From positions 1-23,230 of the forward strand of contig JBNGIS010026023.1 in the NCBI GenBank assembly GCA_049999725.1: a stretch of 23,230 nt of DNA. The letters run 5' to 3'. Under the pieces are notes generated by a model. That model saw only the letters and a list, made by a program, of their open reading frames with translations, searched no databases and was not told where the DNA came from. Positions 8,985-18,002 of this stretch are shown here, one piece after another (the first letter of the stretch is position 1; each line of letters begins with the position of its first letter). Source of the stretch: Haplomitrium mnioides. Lineage: Eukaryota; Marchantiophyta; Haplomitriopsida; Calobryales. A program made the translations under genes and the position numbers.

Positions 8985-9500
8985 TTTCCTCAAATTTCTG
9001 AAATTGTGATATAGTGCCGCTTCTTCTCAGAGTTGCCCCTTTCGAACTTTNNNNNNNNNNNNNNNNNNNNNNNNNNNNNNNNNNNNNNNNNNNNNNNNNN
9101 NNNNNNNNNNNNNNNNNNNNNNNNNNNNNNNNNNNNNNNNNNNNNNNNNNTCTGAAACAGTGAAAAAGCGCTGATATGATGAATAAAAAGAGCTTTGAAC
9201 TTTCAAATTTTACCGAAATCGCATTTTCGAACTTTCGCTGAAACACCGATATGTCGCTGCTTCGAAAAGGTATTTCGAACTTTCAGAAAACACTCGCTCG
9301 CACCCCTTCGAACTTTCAGACTGCACTATCAAAACAGTGAAGGATCACTGATTCACCGCCAATAGTCACTTCTCCTTATTCGAACTTTCAACTTTCTTCA
9401 AATCTGAAACGATGATATATCACCGCTTCCACTCCTTGGTGACCTTCTGAAAAGCCTCATTCTGCGACAAAACGTTGATATATCTCCGATTTGGCATTTC
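8985..9500. repeat. Degenerate minisatellite built on TTCGAACTTTC, spanning a gap
   Basis: Two alternating words recur: TTCGAACTTTC or close variants (ending at 9050 by the gap, about 9193, 9227, 9269, 9308, 9379) and a GATATAT-C-CCGCTTC-like word (about 9006, 9247, 9411, 9475). Spacing is irregular, roughly 35-80 bp, and CTGAAAC occurs between them several times. It lies in the 5' leader of the inner Copia. The 100-N gap falls inside it, as expected where an assembler fails on repeats. Confidence 0.6.
9051..9150. other. Assembly gap of 100 N
   Basis: Exactly 100 N, a conventional size for unknown gap length. Flanks are minisatellite sequence, so the true number of repeat units is not known. 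Confidence 0.95.
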
Positions 9501-9533
9501 TTCCTCTTCGATTCTGAATTCTTCCTCAAAATT

Positions 9534-9857
9534 TCAGCGTTTGAAATCTGGCAATTTCTCACTCGATTCTTCACCAAATCCTTCGATTCGAATTGCTACG
9601 TGATCAGGATTAAATTGCGATTCTCCTCCTGATGAATATGATCCAAAATTTTTCACAGTTGATGAAGAATGTCTGAAAGCTTGAAATCTGCAATCTGGAT
9701 GAGAGCTGAGCCAAATCTTGATGATAACTTCTGATTCTTCTTGGGAAAGGATCGCCTCCCCTAGGCGACCTCGATTCTTCAGATGACTCCAATTTTTCTT
9801 GAATGCTTCAAAATTTCTGAATTTCTCCCTGCTGTTCAACAGATCCTCTTCCCTCAA
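9534..9857 (-). CDS. Uncharacterised 107-aa ORF in the inner Copia leader
   Basis: ATG at 9857, stop at 9534, element sense, about 200 nt downstream of the primer-binding site and far upstream of gag. The product is Ser/Glu/Lys-rich and hydrophilic (begins MREEDLLNSREKFRNFEAFK) with no domain I recognise. Copia leaders can hold chance ORFs, and an overlapping frame is also open, so coding status is doubtful. Confidence 0.2.
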   Translation of the reverse strand: MREEDLLNSREKFRNFEAFKKNWSHLKNRGRLGEAILSQEESEVIIKIWLSSHPDCRFQAFRHSSSTVKNFGSYSSGGESQFNPDHVAIRIEGFGEESSEKLPDFKR

Positions 9858-10042
9858 TATAATATAATTTGAAAGTATAAAATATTGTAATTTAATGATT
9901 TAGGAGGTATGAGAAGTGGAAAAAAGAAAAATAAAGTGTATACAAGTATTATTTGGGGAATCAAAAGGAAAAACTTTGTTTTTTTTTATTTGAAAAATTA
10001 TTGAAAAAAAATATTTGAAAAATATATAGATGAGATATAGAA
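9858..10042. other. AT-rich part of the inner Copia leader
   Basis: Low-complexity A/T-rich stretch with poly-T and poly-A runs (about 9979-9988 and 10003-10009) between the 107-aa ORF and the primer-binding site. Nothing coding is visible. Confidence 0.6.
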
Positions 10043-10056
10043 CAGTGCTGATAACG
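10043..10056 (-). other. Primer-binding site candidate of the inner Copia
   Basis: Minus strand directly after the 5' LTR end (CCAACA) reads CGTTATCAGCACTG. Its position is right and the ATCAG core recalls the common plant Copia site TGGTATCAGAGC, but the match to initiator tRNA-Met is imperfect. Confidence 0.55.
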
Positions 10057-10324
10057 TGTTGGAAAACAAGCCCATTAGCTCATGTATAGGATGTGAGGAA
10101 TGTGGCAACAATCATATGAACAAAACTCCAATCTTCTTCTCCTTCTCTTCTCTCACTTCAAGCTCATCTCTCTCATGTAATAATCATCATACAAAGTACA
10201 AAGGAGTTAGGATAAGCTAATCTCATATGATTAGCACTAACCCTAATTCTAATCCTACACTCTAATCATAGGTTAAGGACTAATGATCTATTAGCCTAAT
10301 CATCTAACTATATGCATTACAATA
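10057..10324 (-). mobile_element. Inner Copia 5' LTR
   Basis: Plus strand TGTTGGAAAACAAG ... CATTACAATA, aligned with 4939-5209. The flanking TSD ATAGG begins at 10325. The TSD position means the inserted end includes three bases (ATA) beyond the canonical TTACA terminus at 10321. Confidence 0.9.
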
Positions 10325-10329
10325 ATAGG

Positions 10330-10400
10330 GACATATATGTACCCTATGTGAACAAGTCACGCATCAATCAATCTATTGATTCTTATGGAGACTTCAGCAT
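10330..10400 (+). mobile_element. Outer Copia 5' LTR, remaining part
   Basis: GACATATATGTACCC ... CATCAATCAATC ... GGAGACTTC follows the 3' LTR (17565 onward) closely up to the GGAGACT word at about 10387, then similarity fades. The 3' border of this LTR copy and a primer-binding site are not recognisable, so part may be deleted or replaced. Confidence 0.65.
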
Positions 10401-12266
10401 GACGAACTCTACAGCAGATTTTTTTCTTCCACATGCGCTCAATCTGCACCAACATTTTAGGAAGCTCTTGTGTCATCTGTTTACAACCTACTTTACACAC
10501 TTACATTTTCTACCAAACACATTTTCTTTCTCTCTCTCGTTATACCATTTTTTTCCACCTCTATCTAACAAGCATACACGCTTCTTTCCTTTTTTTTCCC
10601 ATTCTTTTCCTTGAGGCAACTCCTTTACAAACTAGAGCGCACCTTACGACCCTAGCTCACCTCGTCGGCTCACGCGACACTACGTTTCTCTTTGACACCT
10701 ACTACAGCTTCCTTCTTCTCTACTCGGCAACATTGCTCCCTACTATGGCCTTGGTAAAAACGCCTTCTTATCTACTTGGCAACATCGCTCCCTATTGCGA
10801 CATTGCGGGTGATCTTTCTCTTTTTTTCCTCTGTTTGACGACCTCCACGCAGTACTAGTTTACTACTTTCTTTATTCGTTGACTCCAATAGAGAACCACA
10901 ACATTCTATGCTTGCGAGAGGTCGACTCGCATTGTATACTCCTTGTTTGCCTTTGTGCCTCACCTAAGACTTGCTGAAGTTGTCCATCCTCCTTACTCTT
11001 TGACAACATCTGCTAGATCGTATTCTTCTTTTCATTGTGTTTCCATTGCTACACTTCCATACTAACCTCTCACTTGCTCACGAACTATCGTTCTCTCTTT
11101 CTTTTCCTTTTGTTCATGGTTCTTCTTGAGATTCGCGTTTTTCTCCTTCTCTTTGCTAGGAACCATCCACCACAAGCGACATTACTAGCGTGTACACTCG
11201 TTCTTCTTTGCTCTACCTTTTTTCGTTTCTCTTTAACACTGAAGGATAAGCACACGAGCTTACCACCTTCTCACTATTCAATCTTCTTTCTTGGTTTACA
11301 CCTTCTTTCCGATTTGTGGTTCCCTATTTTCACTAAGCGATAGTTTACATGTCTTTCACGATAGAAGCACCATTGTAGACCATGGGGAGACAAGACATTT
11401 CTACACCTACCTTTCATCGAACTTCTGACACTATCTTGCATCTATGTGTGATTTCGACATTAGACACCTACATGTACTTATCTACTCTCATAGTGCATGA
11501 GTTTAACTCACCTGTCTATGCAGCAACAAAGACTCCAGGGACTTTGACTCTTCTCCAAAAAACAACACAGTCACATATACTTTCAGTAAGAGATACCTTC
11601 ACATAGGCTGCTACACGTAGCTATACTGACATTCAACAAAAGAGCAACACTGCATCTTCCCACTTCAAGCTCTTTCATTTTATTCTCCAAAACTTCGAGG
11701 TTCAATCTCTTCAACCCACCTCTTGAATATTTCTGATTGATTCTTTTCTTTTCCGAACAAATCTATCCCTCACAAGGGACACGCTATTTGATTCTAAAAT
11801 ATTTCTAACATAGACTACAAGACACTCATACTAACCAGAAACCTTGACCCTTGTTACCTACATGAGCTAAATCCTCTACCTGGCCATACATGCAACACTT
11901 TTATTTCTTCATGTTCTCCAGAATCAATGTTGCAAAGCGGCACAACAACGATTAGGGAACTAGGCTTGCACTAGGAAAAGTTCCTGAAGGCATGCTACAT
12001 GCATACCAACATGAGTAGATACACATTTATACAAGGCAGTTTCTTTATCTAATAGCAATATTAATTTCTCATTTACTTTTTGGTAGTAGATATCAATTGA
12101 CTCACATTCAATCGATTCTTTCCTGTTTTTCATTTCAGATTTTCATTTTTTCGCTTAGAGCAGAAAACATAAACAGGTACATGGGAATGTGATTGACTGA
12201 ATTTTAGACCGATCACCAATCTGTACAAAGTACAGAACAATTGCCGCCCTGACCCATCCACTGCAT
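10401..12266 (+). other. Pyrimidine-rich stretch between outer 5' LTR and gag
   Basis: About 1.9 kb, strongly C/T-rich and G-poor on plus up to about 11.9 kb, with many TTTCTTTCTC-like runs. A 25-bp word (CTACTCGGCAACATTGCTCC at its start) occurs at 10720-10744 and, with three mismatches, at 10772-10796 (period 52). Short ORFs (10312-10614, 10433-10858, 11035-11343) are products of the skewed composition and match nothing I recognise. It may be a long element leader or a separate insertion; no ends were found. Confidence 0.5.
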
Positions 12267-12336
12267 TTGTCAGACATTTTGGTTCTTCTTACTCATTCAC
12301 AAGTATTCTCAACAAAAACTGACCAGAGATCTACAA

Positions 12337-13250
12337 ATGGCGTCTTAGCATCTCTGAAATTCCAGGCACAAAGATTGGATGGCTCCAATTACTCATCATG
12401 GTCACTAGATGTCACAACATATATGATATCCAAGGGCATCTGCGAAATTATCAACATGAACGATGATATGAACCCCCGTGATGCAGCCAGAGCCCTCATC
12501 CTAATTTGACACCATCTAGTGGAACCTCTTAGACTCCAATACCTGAGCTATAGCAATCCCCACCTACTATGGGAAAAACTGAAACTCAGATTTGACCATT
12601 TGACAAGTATATTGCTTCCTATAGCGAGACACGACTGGATTAATCTCCACGTTCACGACTATACATCTATAGTCAATTACAATAGCGAAGTGTTCTGCAT
12701 TGTCTCACAATTGGCAACCTGTAGTCACCCCGTGACCCACAAAGAGGAAATAGAGAAGACTCTATCAACTTTCCCTATGAGCAATCTCATTTTAGCATCA
12801 CAATATCGCAACATGAGATTCACTCGATATTCTGAACTCATAATATACATGCTACTAGCTCAAAAACATCAACTCCTTCTCGTAGAAAATGCAAAGAAAC
12901 AACCTCTGGGGTCTGCCGCACCTCCACAAAACCTTGAATCACACTTTATAGGGATTGGACAATATCCTCGCTCTAGAAACAGAAATGTTTTCAAAGGCAG
13001 AGGAAGGGGAAACTCAAGATTTAGGGGAAGCACTACCTCCCTGAACACCAATCGACCTCTGACCCCCAACAATAGGGATCGACATATCGAACATCGCACA
13101 TCAATGATGCCAAAACGCGCTCAATAGTGCACATGGACCAACAGAGGAGGCAGGTAATCCAATAGAGGCCGACGAACTCATTCTCATTCCCGCCAACCGC
13201 AAATGACTTGCAATTGTTGTGGCATGCATGGCCACACCCAGCCTACTTGC
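12337..13250 (+). pseudogene. Outer Copia gag with zinc knuckle
   Basis: One frame runs through the whole region, interrupted only by nonsense codons. Landmarks: LASLKFQAQRLDGSNYSSWS, ISKGICEIINMNDDMNPRDA, a TGA at 12507 where Arg is expected, LRFDHLTSILLPIARHDWIN, SQYRNMRFTRYSELIIYMLL, a basic RGRGRGNSRFRG stretch, then TAG at 13125, TAA about 13155 and the knuckle CNCCGMHGHTQPTC (13209-13250, intact CCHC). The natural ATG is probably 12337-12339, one frame off from the body, implying a small frameshift at the start; the body frame itself is open back to 12267 but begins there with TTG. Confidence 0.85.
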
Positions 13251-13748
13251 AAAGTATCCACGCACCTAGGATGACTATACCAACAGAGCATTAAACCTCA
13301 CAATAATGAGGTACATGGTAACTGATTGGAATTGATAGACATGGATGAATATCCATCATACAATCTACATTCTAAGAGTCACATTACTCATCCCTCTTTG
13401 TCGAACGAGGAAAAAAAATCCGAGACAACCTACATTGTAGATATTGGATCTTTGCACACTATATTGCAGGACCAAAAATACTTCTCATCGATTAAACCTT
13501 CTTTCAAGCCTATGACCACGATCATGGCCCGCAACCAAATTGAAGAAGTATATGATCCAGCCACCATACTTTTTCCAAATGGTGCCAGATTGGATATCCA
13601 ACCCGCAATTTATGCACGTGGAACAACCAAAAACCTCATCAATTTTCGAGATATATGACAAAACGGTTTCCACATTCAAATTGGATTCCTTCAAGATATC
13701 GAAGATCTCTACATATTGAGTCCAACAGCAACAAGCTTTGACATATAA
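13251..13748 (+). pseudogene. Outer Copia protease remnant
   Basis: The aspartic protease that cuts the polyprotein. It is in the same frame as gag. The active site expected as D-S/T-G reads D-I-G (13440-13448) in YIVDIGSLHTILQDQKYFSS, so the Ser/Thr position is changed. Downstream strands read PFK-like then ATILFPNGARLDIQPAIYAR. Stops occur near 13272 and 13323, at 13656 (TGA) and at 13746 (TAA). Not functional. Confidence 0.75.
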
Positions 13749-15030
13749 GAATCATTGTTGCTATCACCACCTGGACTATACACTACTAAAATCTGCTCAT
13801 ATCATGTCTCTAGGACACCGATCTCTACAATTGTCACATAGCACAACCACTTGGGGCATCCCAACCGAGACATGTTCTACGACATAAAAAACGAAAGCAA
13901 AGACATGCTAGAGAGCGTGCATCCACTGCCATTGAATGCCCCATGTTTAGCATGCGTACAAGGCAAGCTGAGAATTGCACCTTCTCACAACAAAACAACG
14001 ATCACGATTCCTTGATTCCTCGAGAGAATCCACGCCGATGTCTATGGACCTATCCATCCACCTTTGAGACCATTCCAGCACTTCCTAGTCACCATTAATG
14101 CATCATCAAAATGGTCACAAGTATCCCTACTCTATACCAAAAACATGGTCTTCTCAAAACTTCTATCCCAAATCTTGAAACTCTCGGCACAATTTCATGA
14201 TTACCCAATCAGAAATCTGAGAGTGGACAATGCCGGAGAATTCTCCTCACAAACATTTGATGACTTTTGCACATCTGTCGGGATAGATATCCAATATTCA
14301 ATTCCACATGTACACTTTCAAAATAGCATTGCAGAATCTGCTATGAAGAGAATACAACTAATAGCAAACCATTACTTCTGAATTCCAATCTCCCTACCAT
14401 AGCTTGGAGACACACAGTCATACACACAACATCCTTATTGTGTTAGAGACCATTTGCATTCAATCAGATATCACCACACCAACTTGCAGCCCGAATTCTT
14501 GCAAATGTCTCGCATCTTCGCACATTTGGCTACCTCGTCTTTGTCCCAATCTTAGGACCCCATCAAACAAAGATGGGACCCCAACGCCAAAAAGGCATAT
14601 ACATCGGTTTTGAATCTCCTTCTATCATCTGATATCTTGAACCTTCAACCTCTGATGTGTTTAAGTCTCTATTCGGAGATTGTCAATTCTTTGAAGAATC
14701 TTTCACACATACATTACAAGAGGACAAAGTTGTACAACCCAAACCTCAAGACAACTTAATATGGCACTAGCACTAACCATTAGACTTCGACCAACAAAAT
14801 GGACAATCCAATGCCAAAGTCAAATGACTCCTCCATTTACAACAAACATTAATCAAAATGCCTGACGCATTTAATAATGCAGCCAGCATCACCAAATCGC
14901 ACGTTGAAGCAGCCAACGCACTAGCACGACTTTAAAAAGACGACGCATCTGCCACTTAAATACAACCTAAAGCAAAATGTGGCAGACCTAAAGGCTCAAA
15001 GAATAAACCAAAATCACCGACATCATTACA
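13749..15030 (+). pseudogene. Outer Copia integrase remnant
   Basis: The zinc-binding HHCC part is visible: HNHLGHP (13842-13862) preceded by TAG where Trp is usual, and CLACVQGKL with the two Cys at 13944 and 13953. The catalytic core keeps all three acidic residues: Asp at 14037 (HADVYGP), Asp at 14226 (RVDNAGE), Glu at 14334 (NSIAESAMKRIQ), giving the D,D-35-E spacing. A TGA (14013) and another at 14379 interrupt. A frameshift lies between 14381 and 14510, after which the C-terminal part reads HLRTFGYLVFVPILGPHQTK then KGIYIGFESPSII and CGRPKGSKNK. The frame is preserved for about 2 kb from gag to 14381 despite many stops. Confidence 0.85.
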
Positions 15031-15583
15031 TGTTGCGACCAACAACGATGAAATAGCAATTGACTATTCCCATACCGGTCACGTATGGGACATAAAAAAA
15101 CTCCTATGGATGATCTATTCGCATTCCTTGTATTACAATCAATAGACAATGATACACCTTACCCTTTATTTGTACAAGAAGCACAATTAAGAACCGATTG
15201 GCCCCCAAGGAGAAAGTCATAAAATCGGAACTTGACTCTCTCATACAATAACAAGTATTTGGATTTGTTATACCAGCACTTCCTCACATGCATCTCATAG
15301 ATTAAAGATTTAATTTTGTCCACAAACAGAATGCAAAAGGTGATGTCATGTGATACAAGGCAAGATTAGTGGCCGAAGGGTACACTCAAATTCTTGAACG
15401 TGATTATAGCCTCATATACTCACTTGTCATGGACACTCTAACTTATAGATATATGATAGCATTTGTTGTCCAACGTCATCTCACTATGCACATCATGGAC
15501 CTCATTAGTGCCTACTTATATGGCATTCTGGGCACCTAGATTTTTATGAACGCACCTCCCGGATTCACATAAAAAATGGCATT
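15031..15583 (+). pseudogene. Outer Copia reverse transcriptase, N-terminal part
   Basis: Reads in several frames: MDDLFAFLV (after a poly-A slip near 15093), VQEAQLRTDW, then YKARLVAEGYTQILERDYS, MIAFVVQRHLTMHIMDLISA and AYLYGILGT-stop-IFMNAPPGFT. These are the standard Copia RT segments leading to the middle of the palm. The gene is interrupted by the repeat block that follows and resumes near 16100. Confidence 0.8.
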
Positions 15584-16085
15584 TCATATTAGGGGGAGAA
15601 CAGCCATAGTGCAAATGGACCTTTAGTCCCAATCGGCCCAAAATATGAGATTGGACCTTTTGTCTCTCATGGCCTAAACTCTAAGGTTTGACCTTTTGTC
15701 CCTCATAATGTGCAATATAAAAATGGATCTTTTCTCTATAAAGACACCAATATAGGAAAAGGACCTTTTGTCCTATATGGCCAACAAATGAAAGAATCTA
15801 TTTTCCATAAAAGACCGCTGCCAATCCAGAAATGACCTTTAGTTCTCATTTCAAAAAGACAATGCCAAATGATGGAAATCAAGTTGCACAATGCCATTCA
15901 AGGACCTTTAGTCTAGCTAGCATATTCACTGAGCACTCAGCATTTCAGAGGATCTTTAGTCTCACATATATATACAAGCTGCATGAGCAACACTAGAGTG
16001 AACCTTTTGTCCCTCATCATCAAAGTAAACCACATGAAAATGTGAAGTTGGCAAAGCATTCTATTAATGCATCTAGATTACTAAT
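15584..16085. repeat. Divergent 36-bp tandem repeat block inside the outer Copia RT
   Basis: Repeat starts at 15616, 15652, 15688, 15724, 15760, about 15793-15796 and 15832 keep an exact or near 36-bp period. Looser units start at 15901, 15949 and 15999. Each opens with a variant of GGACCTTTTGTCCCTCAT or GGACCTTTAGTC. The block is preceded by TTAGGGGGAGAA (15589-15600), which looks like a polypurine tract. RT homology stops just before and resumes after, so about 0.5 kb was inserted; GCATT occurs at 15579-15583 and 16056-16060 and might be a target duplication. Origin unknown. Confidence 0.65.
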
Positions 16086-16555
16086 CGATCAATCAGGATC
16101 ACAAATGATAGTTCAAGTCTTGAGATTGATATATGGACTCAAATAGAGTGGTAGAAGTTGGTGTGAGAGATTCAAATATGAAATAATGGCACTGAATTTT
16201 ACAAATGATGACATATCTCTATGCCTATTCATCAAACATCAAGGCTCTAAATACGTTATAGTTGCACTTTATGTAGACGACATAAATATTTTTGTCACAA
16301 AAATTCTAGTAGCCAATACAAATTTCCAAACTGAAAGACATATTTGAAATGCGAGACATCAGAGAACTAAATTTATGTCTCGACATCCAACTTGAGCATC
16401 TATTTGATGGAATTCTGATCCACGAGTCCACATATACCACCAAGATCCTAAAACAATTCAATATGGATAATGCTCATCCAAGGAGCAAACCCATGGAAAT
16501 GAGATCTTCGAATAAACCTTTCGGCAATTGGAGCTATCATGTACATTGGAAATAA
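16086..16555 (+). pseudogene. Outer Copia reverse transcriptase, C-terminal part
   Basis: Resumes with VLRLIYGLK-stop-SGRSWCERFKYE, where TAG replaces the Gln of the conserved YGLKQSGR. The catalytic YVDD is intact at 16270-16281 (VALYVDDINIF). After a frameshift near 16330 it continues DIFEMRDIRELNLCLDIQLE, TTKILKQFNMDNAHPRSKPM. It ends in a further frameshift near 16520-16555, where the linker to RNase H is damaged. Confidence 0.85.
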
Positions 16556-17216
16556 GACTAGACTTGACATATCTTTTGTAGTGAACCTACTCGTAAGGAA
16601 CAACTCCCAACCTACTATCCGCCACTAGAATGGACTCAAATGCATTTTCAGATACCTTAAAGGTACAAAATATATGGGACTCTTCTTCCCTAGAAATGCA
16701 ACTAATGATATTGTCGGTTATGCCAACGTTGGATGTTTATATGATCCTAATGACGCAAAGTCCCAAACAAGATACGTCTTACTTAAAAAAAGCACCGCTA
16801 TCTCATGGAAAAGCACTAAACAGACCATTAAAACTACCTTGACTAGTCATGCAGAAATCATAGCGTTGTATGAAGCTAGTAGGGAATGTATTTGGCTTCC
16901 ACAACTCATTGATCATATCAACATCAATACTGGCCAAACTCTACTTCAATTCCCTAAAATAACATATGAGAACAATCGACCATGCATAGACCGAATTGCC
17001 CAAGGCTTTATCAAGGGCGACAGAATTAAGCACATTGCCCATAAATTCTTTTACACCCACGAGCAACATAGTGACAAAATAATTGTCCAATGGATAGTAA
17101 ACAAAGATAATAGAGCAGAGATCTTCACCAACTCCCTTCCACCTGCTCTGCACACATCACATACTCAATGGCTCGACTTAAGAAGACTATCCGAACTACA
17201 CCAAAATAGCAATTGA
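16556..17216 (+). pseudogene. Outer Copia RNase H
   Basis: The connection region reads RLDISFVVNLLVRNNSQPT then RH-stop-NGLKCIFRYLKGT (TGG to TAG). From 16674 an intact frame of 180 codons runs to TGA at 17214. Two catalytic Asp positions are changed to Asn: GYANVG for GYADAG, and YENNRPC for xxDNxxC. The Glu (HAEIIALYEASRECIW) remains, followed by FIKGDRIKHIAHKFFYTHEQ and the tail NRAEIFTNSLPPALHT. Without both Asp residues it should be inactive. Both changes are G-to-A. Confidence 0.85.
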
Positions 17217-17544
17217 GGATTACTTATACTTTTTTTCTCCGACCTTTAGTCATGGAGATTAAAGCTTGCAAATTCAATCATTTCTTTTTAAAAATATCTA
17301 ATTTGTCTAAAATATCATATAGATCATGACAGAAGTATATGATACTTGAAGCTCACATCACTTCTCAGCTTTTGAGGTTGACATCATTTTTGAGACAAAT
17401 CTCCAAGATACAACTACGAAAGACCCAACGACACCACGCAACAATACCACATATTAGCTTTACTATCAAAGCATAAATAGGATTTCAAATAAGAGTTACA
17501 TAGAATATAGTCCTAGGATGACTGGTTACTAGAAGAAGAATCAG
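17217..17544 (+). other. Outer Copia 3' untranslated stretch
   Basis: AT-rich sequence between the RNase H stop and the polypurine tract; no gene or repeat seen. This is the usual position of a Copia 3' UTR. Confidence 0.6.
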
Positions 17545-17555
17545 CCAAGGGGGAG
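17545..17555 (+). other. Polypurine tract of the outer Copia
   Basis: CCAAGGGGGAG directly precedes the LTR start TGTTAAAG. Confidence 0.85.
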
Positions 17556-17665
17556 TGTTAAAGAGACATATGTATACCCCATGAAAGTAGGTCACACATC
17601 AATCAATCCATTCATTTGTCTGGAGACTCCTATGTGTATGTGTGTGCAGTGCTCATGTGATAACA
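17556..17665 (+). mobile_element. Outer Copia 3' LTR (110 bp)
   Basis: Starts TGTTAAAGAGACATATG after the polypurine tract and ends GTGATAACA, followed by TCTCT (17666-17670), which equals the bases before the 5' LTR at 4925-4929. TG...CA ends and matching 5-bp flanks support this boundary. The LTR is short for Copia but within known sizes. The first 80 bases match the 5' LTR; the last 30 do not align clearly. Confidence 0.7.
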
Positions 17666-17670
17666 TCTCT

Positions 17671-17850
17671 ATATTCTATACTTCTATATATCATATGGAA
17701 GTTAGTTGTAACTATAACATGAAAACTTAGATTAAGCTAGCTAGAATTAGTGTTAATCTTTGATCAAGAGAAAACTCTTTTACAATACCTATATCATAGC
17801 ACTGCTCATTAGTTGTAATATGGAAAATGTCATAAATATACAAGTAGATA
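17671..17850. other. Unassigned AT-rich spacer
   Basis: Nothing recognisable between the outer 3' LTR and the next Copia fragment. Confidence 0.5.
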
Positions 17851-18002
17851 AACATTTTTGAAAATAAATTGGTGTCATTATCTTTACTAACAAGAGTATG
17901 TAAAAATATAGTATCTTTCTTGAGTCAACATTTTTGTAAGTACATCAGTGTCATTATCTTTGCTAGCAAAAGTATGAACAAATATAATGTCGTTCTGTTG
18001 TT
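17851..18002 (-). repeat. 76-bp tandem duplication of the RNase H tail
   Basis: The words AACATTTTTG (17851 and 17927) and GTGTCATTATCTTT (17872 and 17948) recur with the same 76-bp period. Translated on minus, both units give versions of HT-x-x-SKDNDT. The unit is not a multiple of three, so the duplication shifts frame. Confidence 0.65.

Larger units (their letters stand above)
4939..10324 (-). mobile_element. Inner Ty1/copia element, minus strand, internally deleted
   Basis: Two LTRs of about 270 bp with about 95 percent identity by eye bound a 4.85-kb interior. TSD ATAGG occurs at 4934-4938 and 10325-10329. In element orientation the order is: 5' LTR (right), primer-binding site, long leader with a minisatellite and a gap, gag, zinc knuckle, RT-C/RNase H, polypurine tract, 3' LTR (left). 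Protease, integrase and the main part of RT are missing. It inserted into the 5' LTR of the outer element and is therefore younger than it. Confidence 0.9.
4930..17665 (+). mobile_element. Outer Ty1/copia element, plus strand, interrupted by the inner element
   Basis: The start TGTTATAGG (4930-4938) continues after the inner insertion at 10330 (GACATATATGTACCC). Rejoined, it parallels the 3' LTR at 17556 (TGTTAAAGAGACATATGT). The coding remnants in plus orientation follow Copia order: gag, protease, integrase, RT, RNase H. The polypurine tract CCAAGGGGGAG sits at 17545-17555. Subtracting the inner element leaves about 7.3 kb. All genes are broken, so it is not autonomous. Confidence 0.8.

Noticed and set aside
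10312-11606. Several plus-strand ORFs of 74-141 codons
   Set aside because: Products of C/T-skewed, low-G composition; peptides are Phe/Leu/Ser/Thr-rich without any motif.
15616-15660. Similarity of CCTTTAGTCCC to hairpin MITEs I remember from grasses
   Set aside because: Only about 11 bases agree and no inverted partner or hairpin is present; not enough to call a MITE or to infer a grass.
15616-16020. 36-bp period reminiscent of CRISPR repeats
   Set aside because: Units are contiguous and diverged, with no conserved repeat/unique spacer alternation, and the context is a plant retrotransposon.
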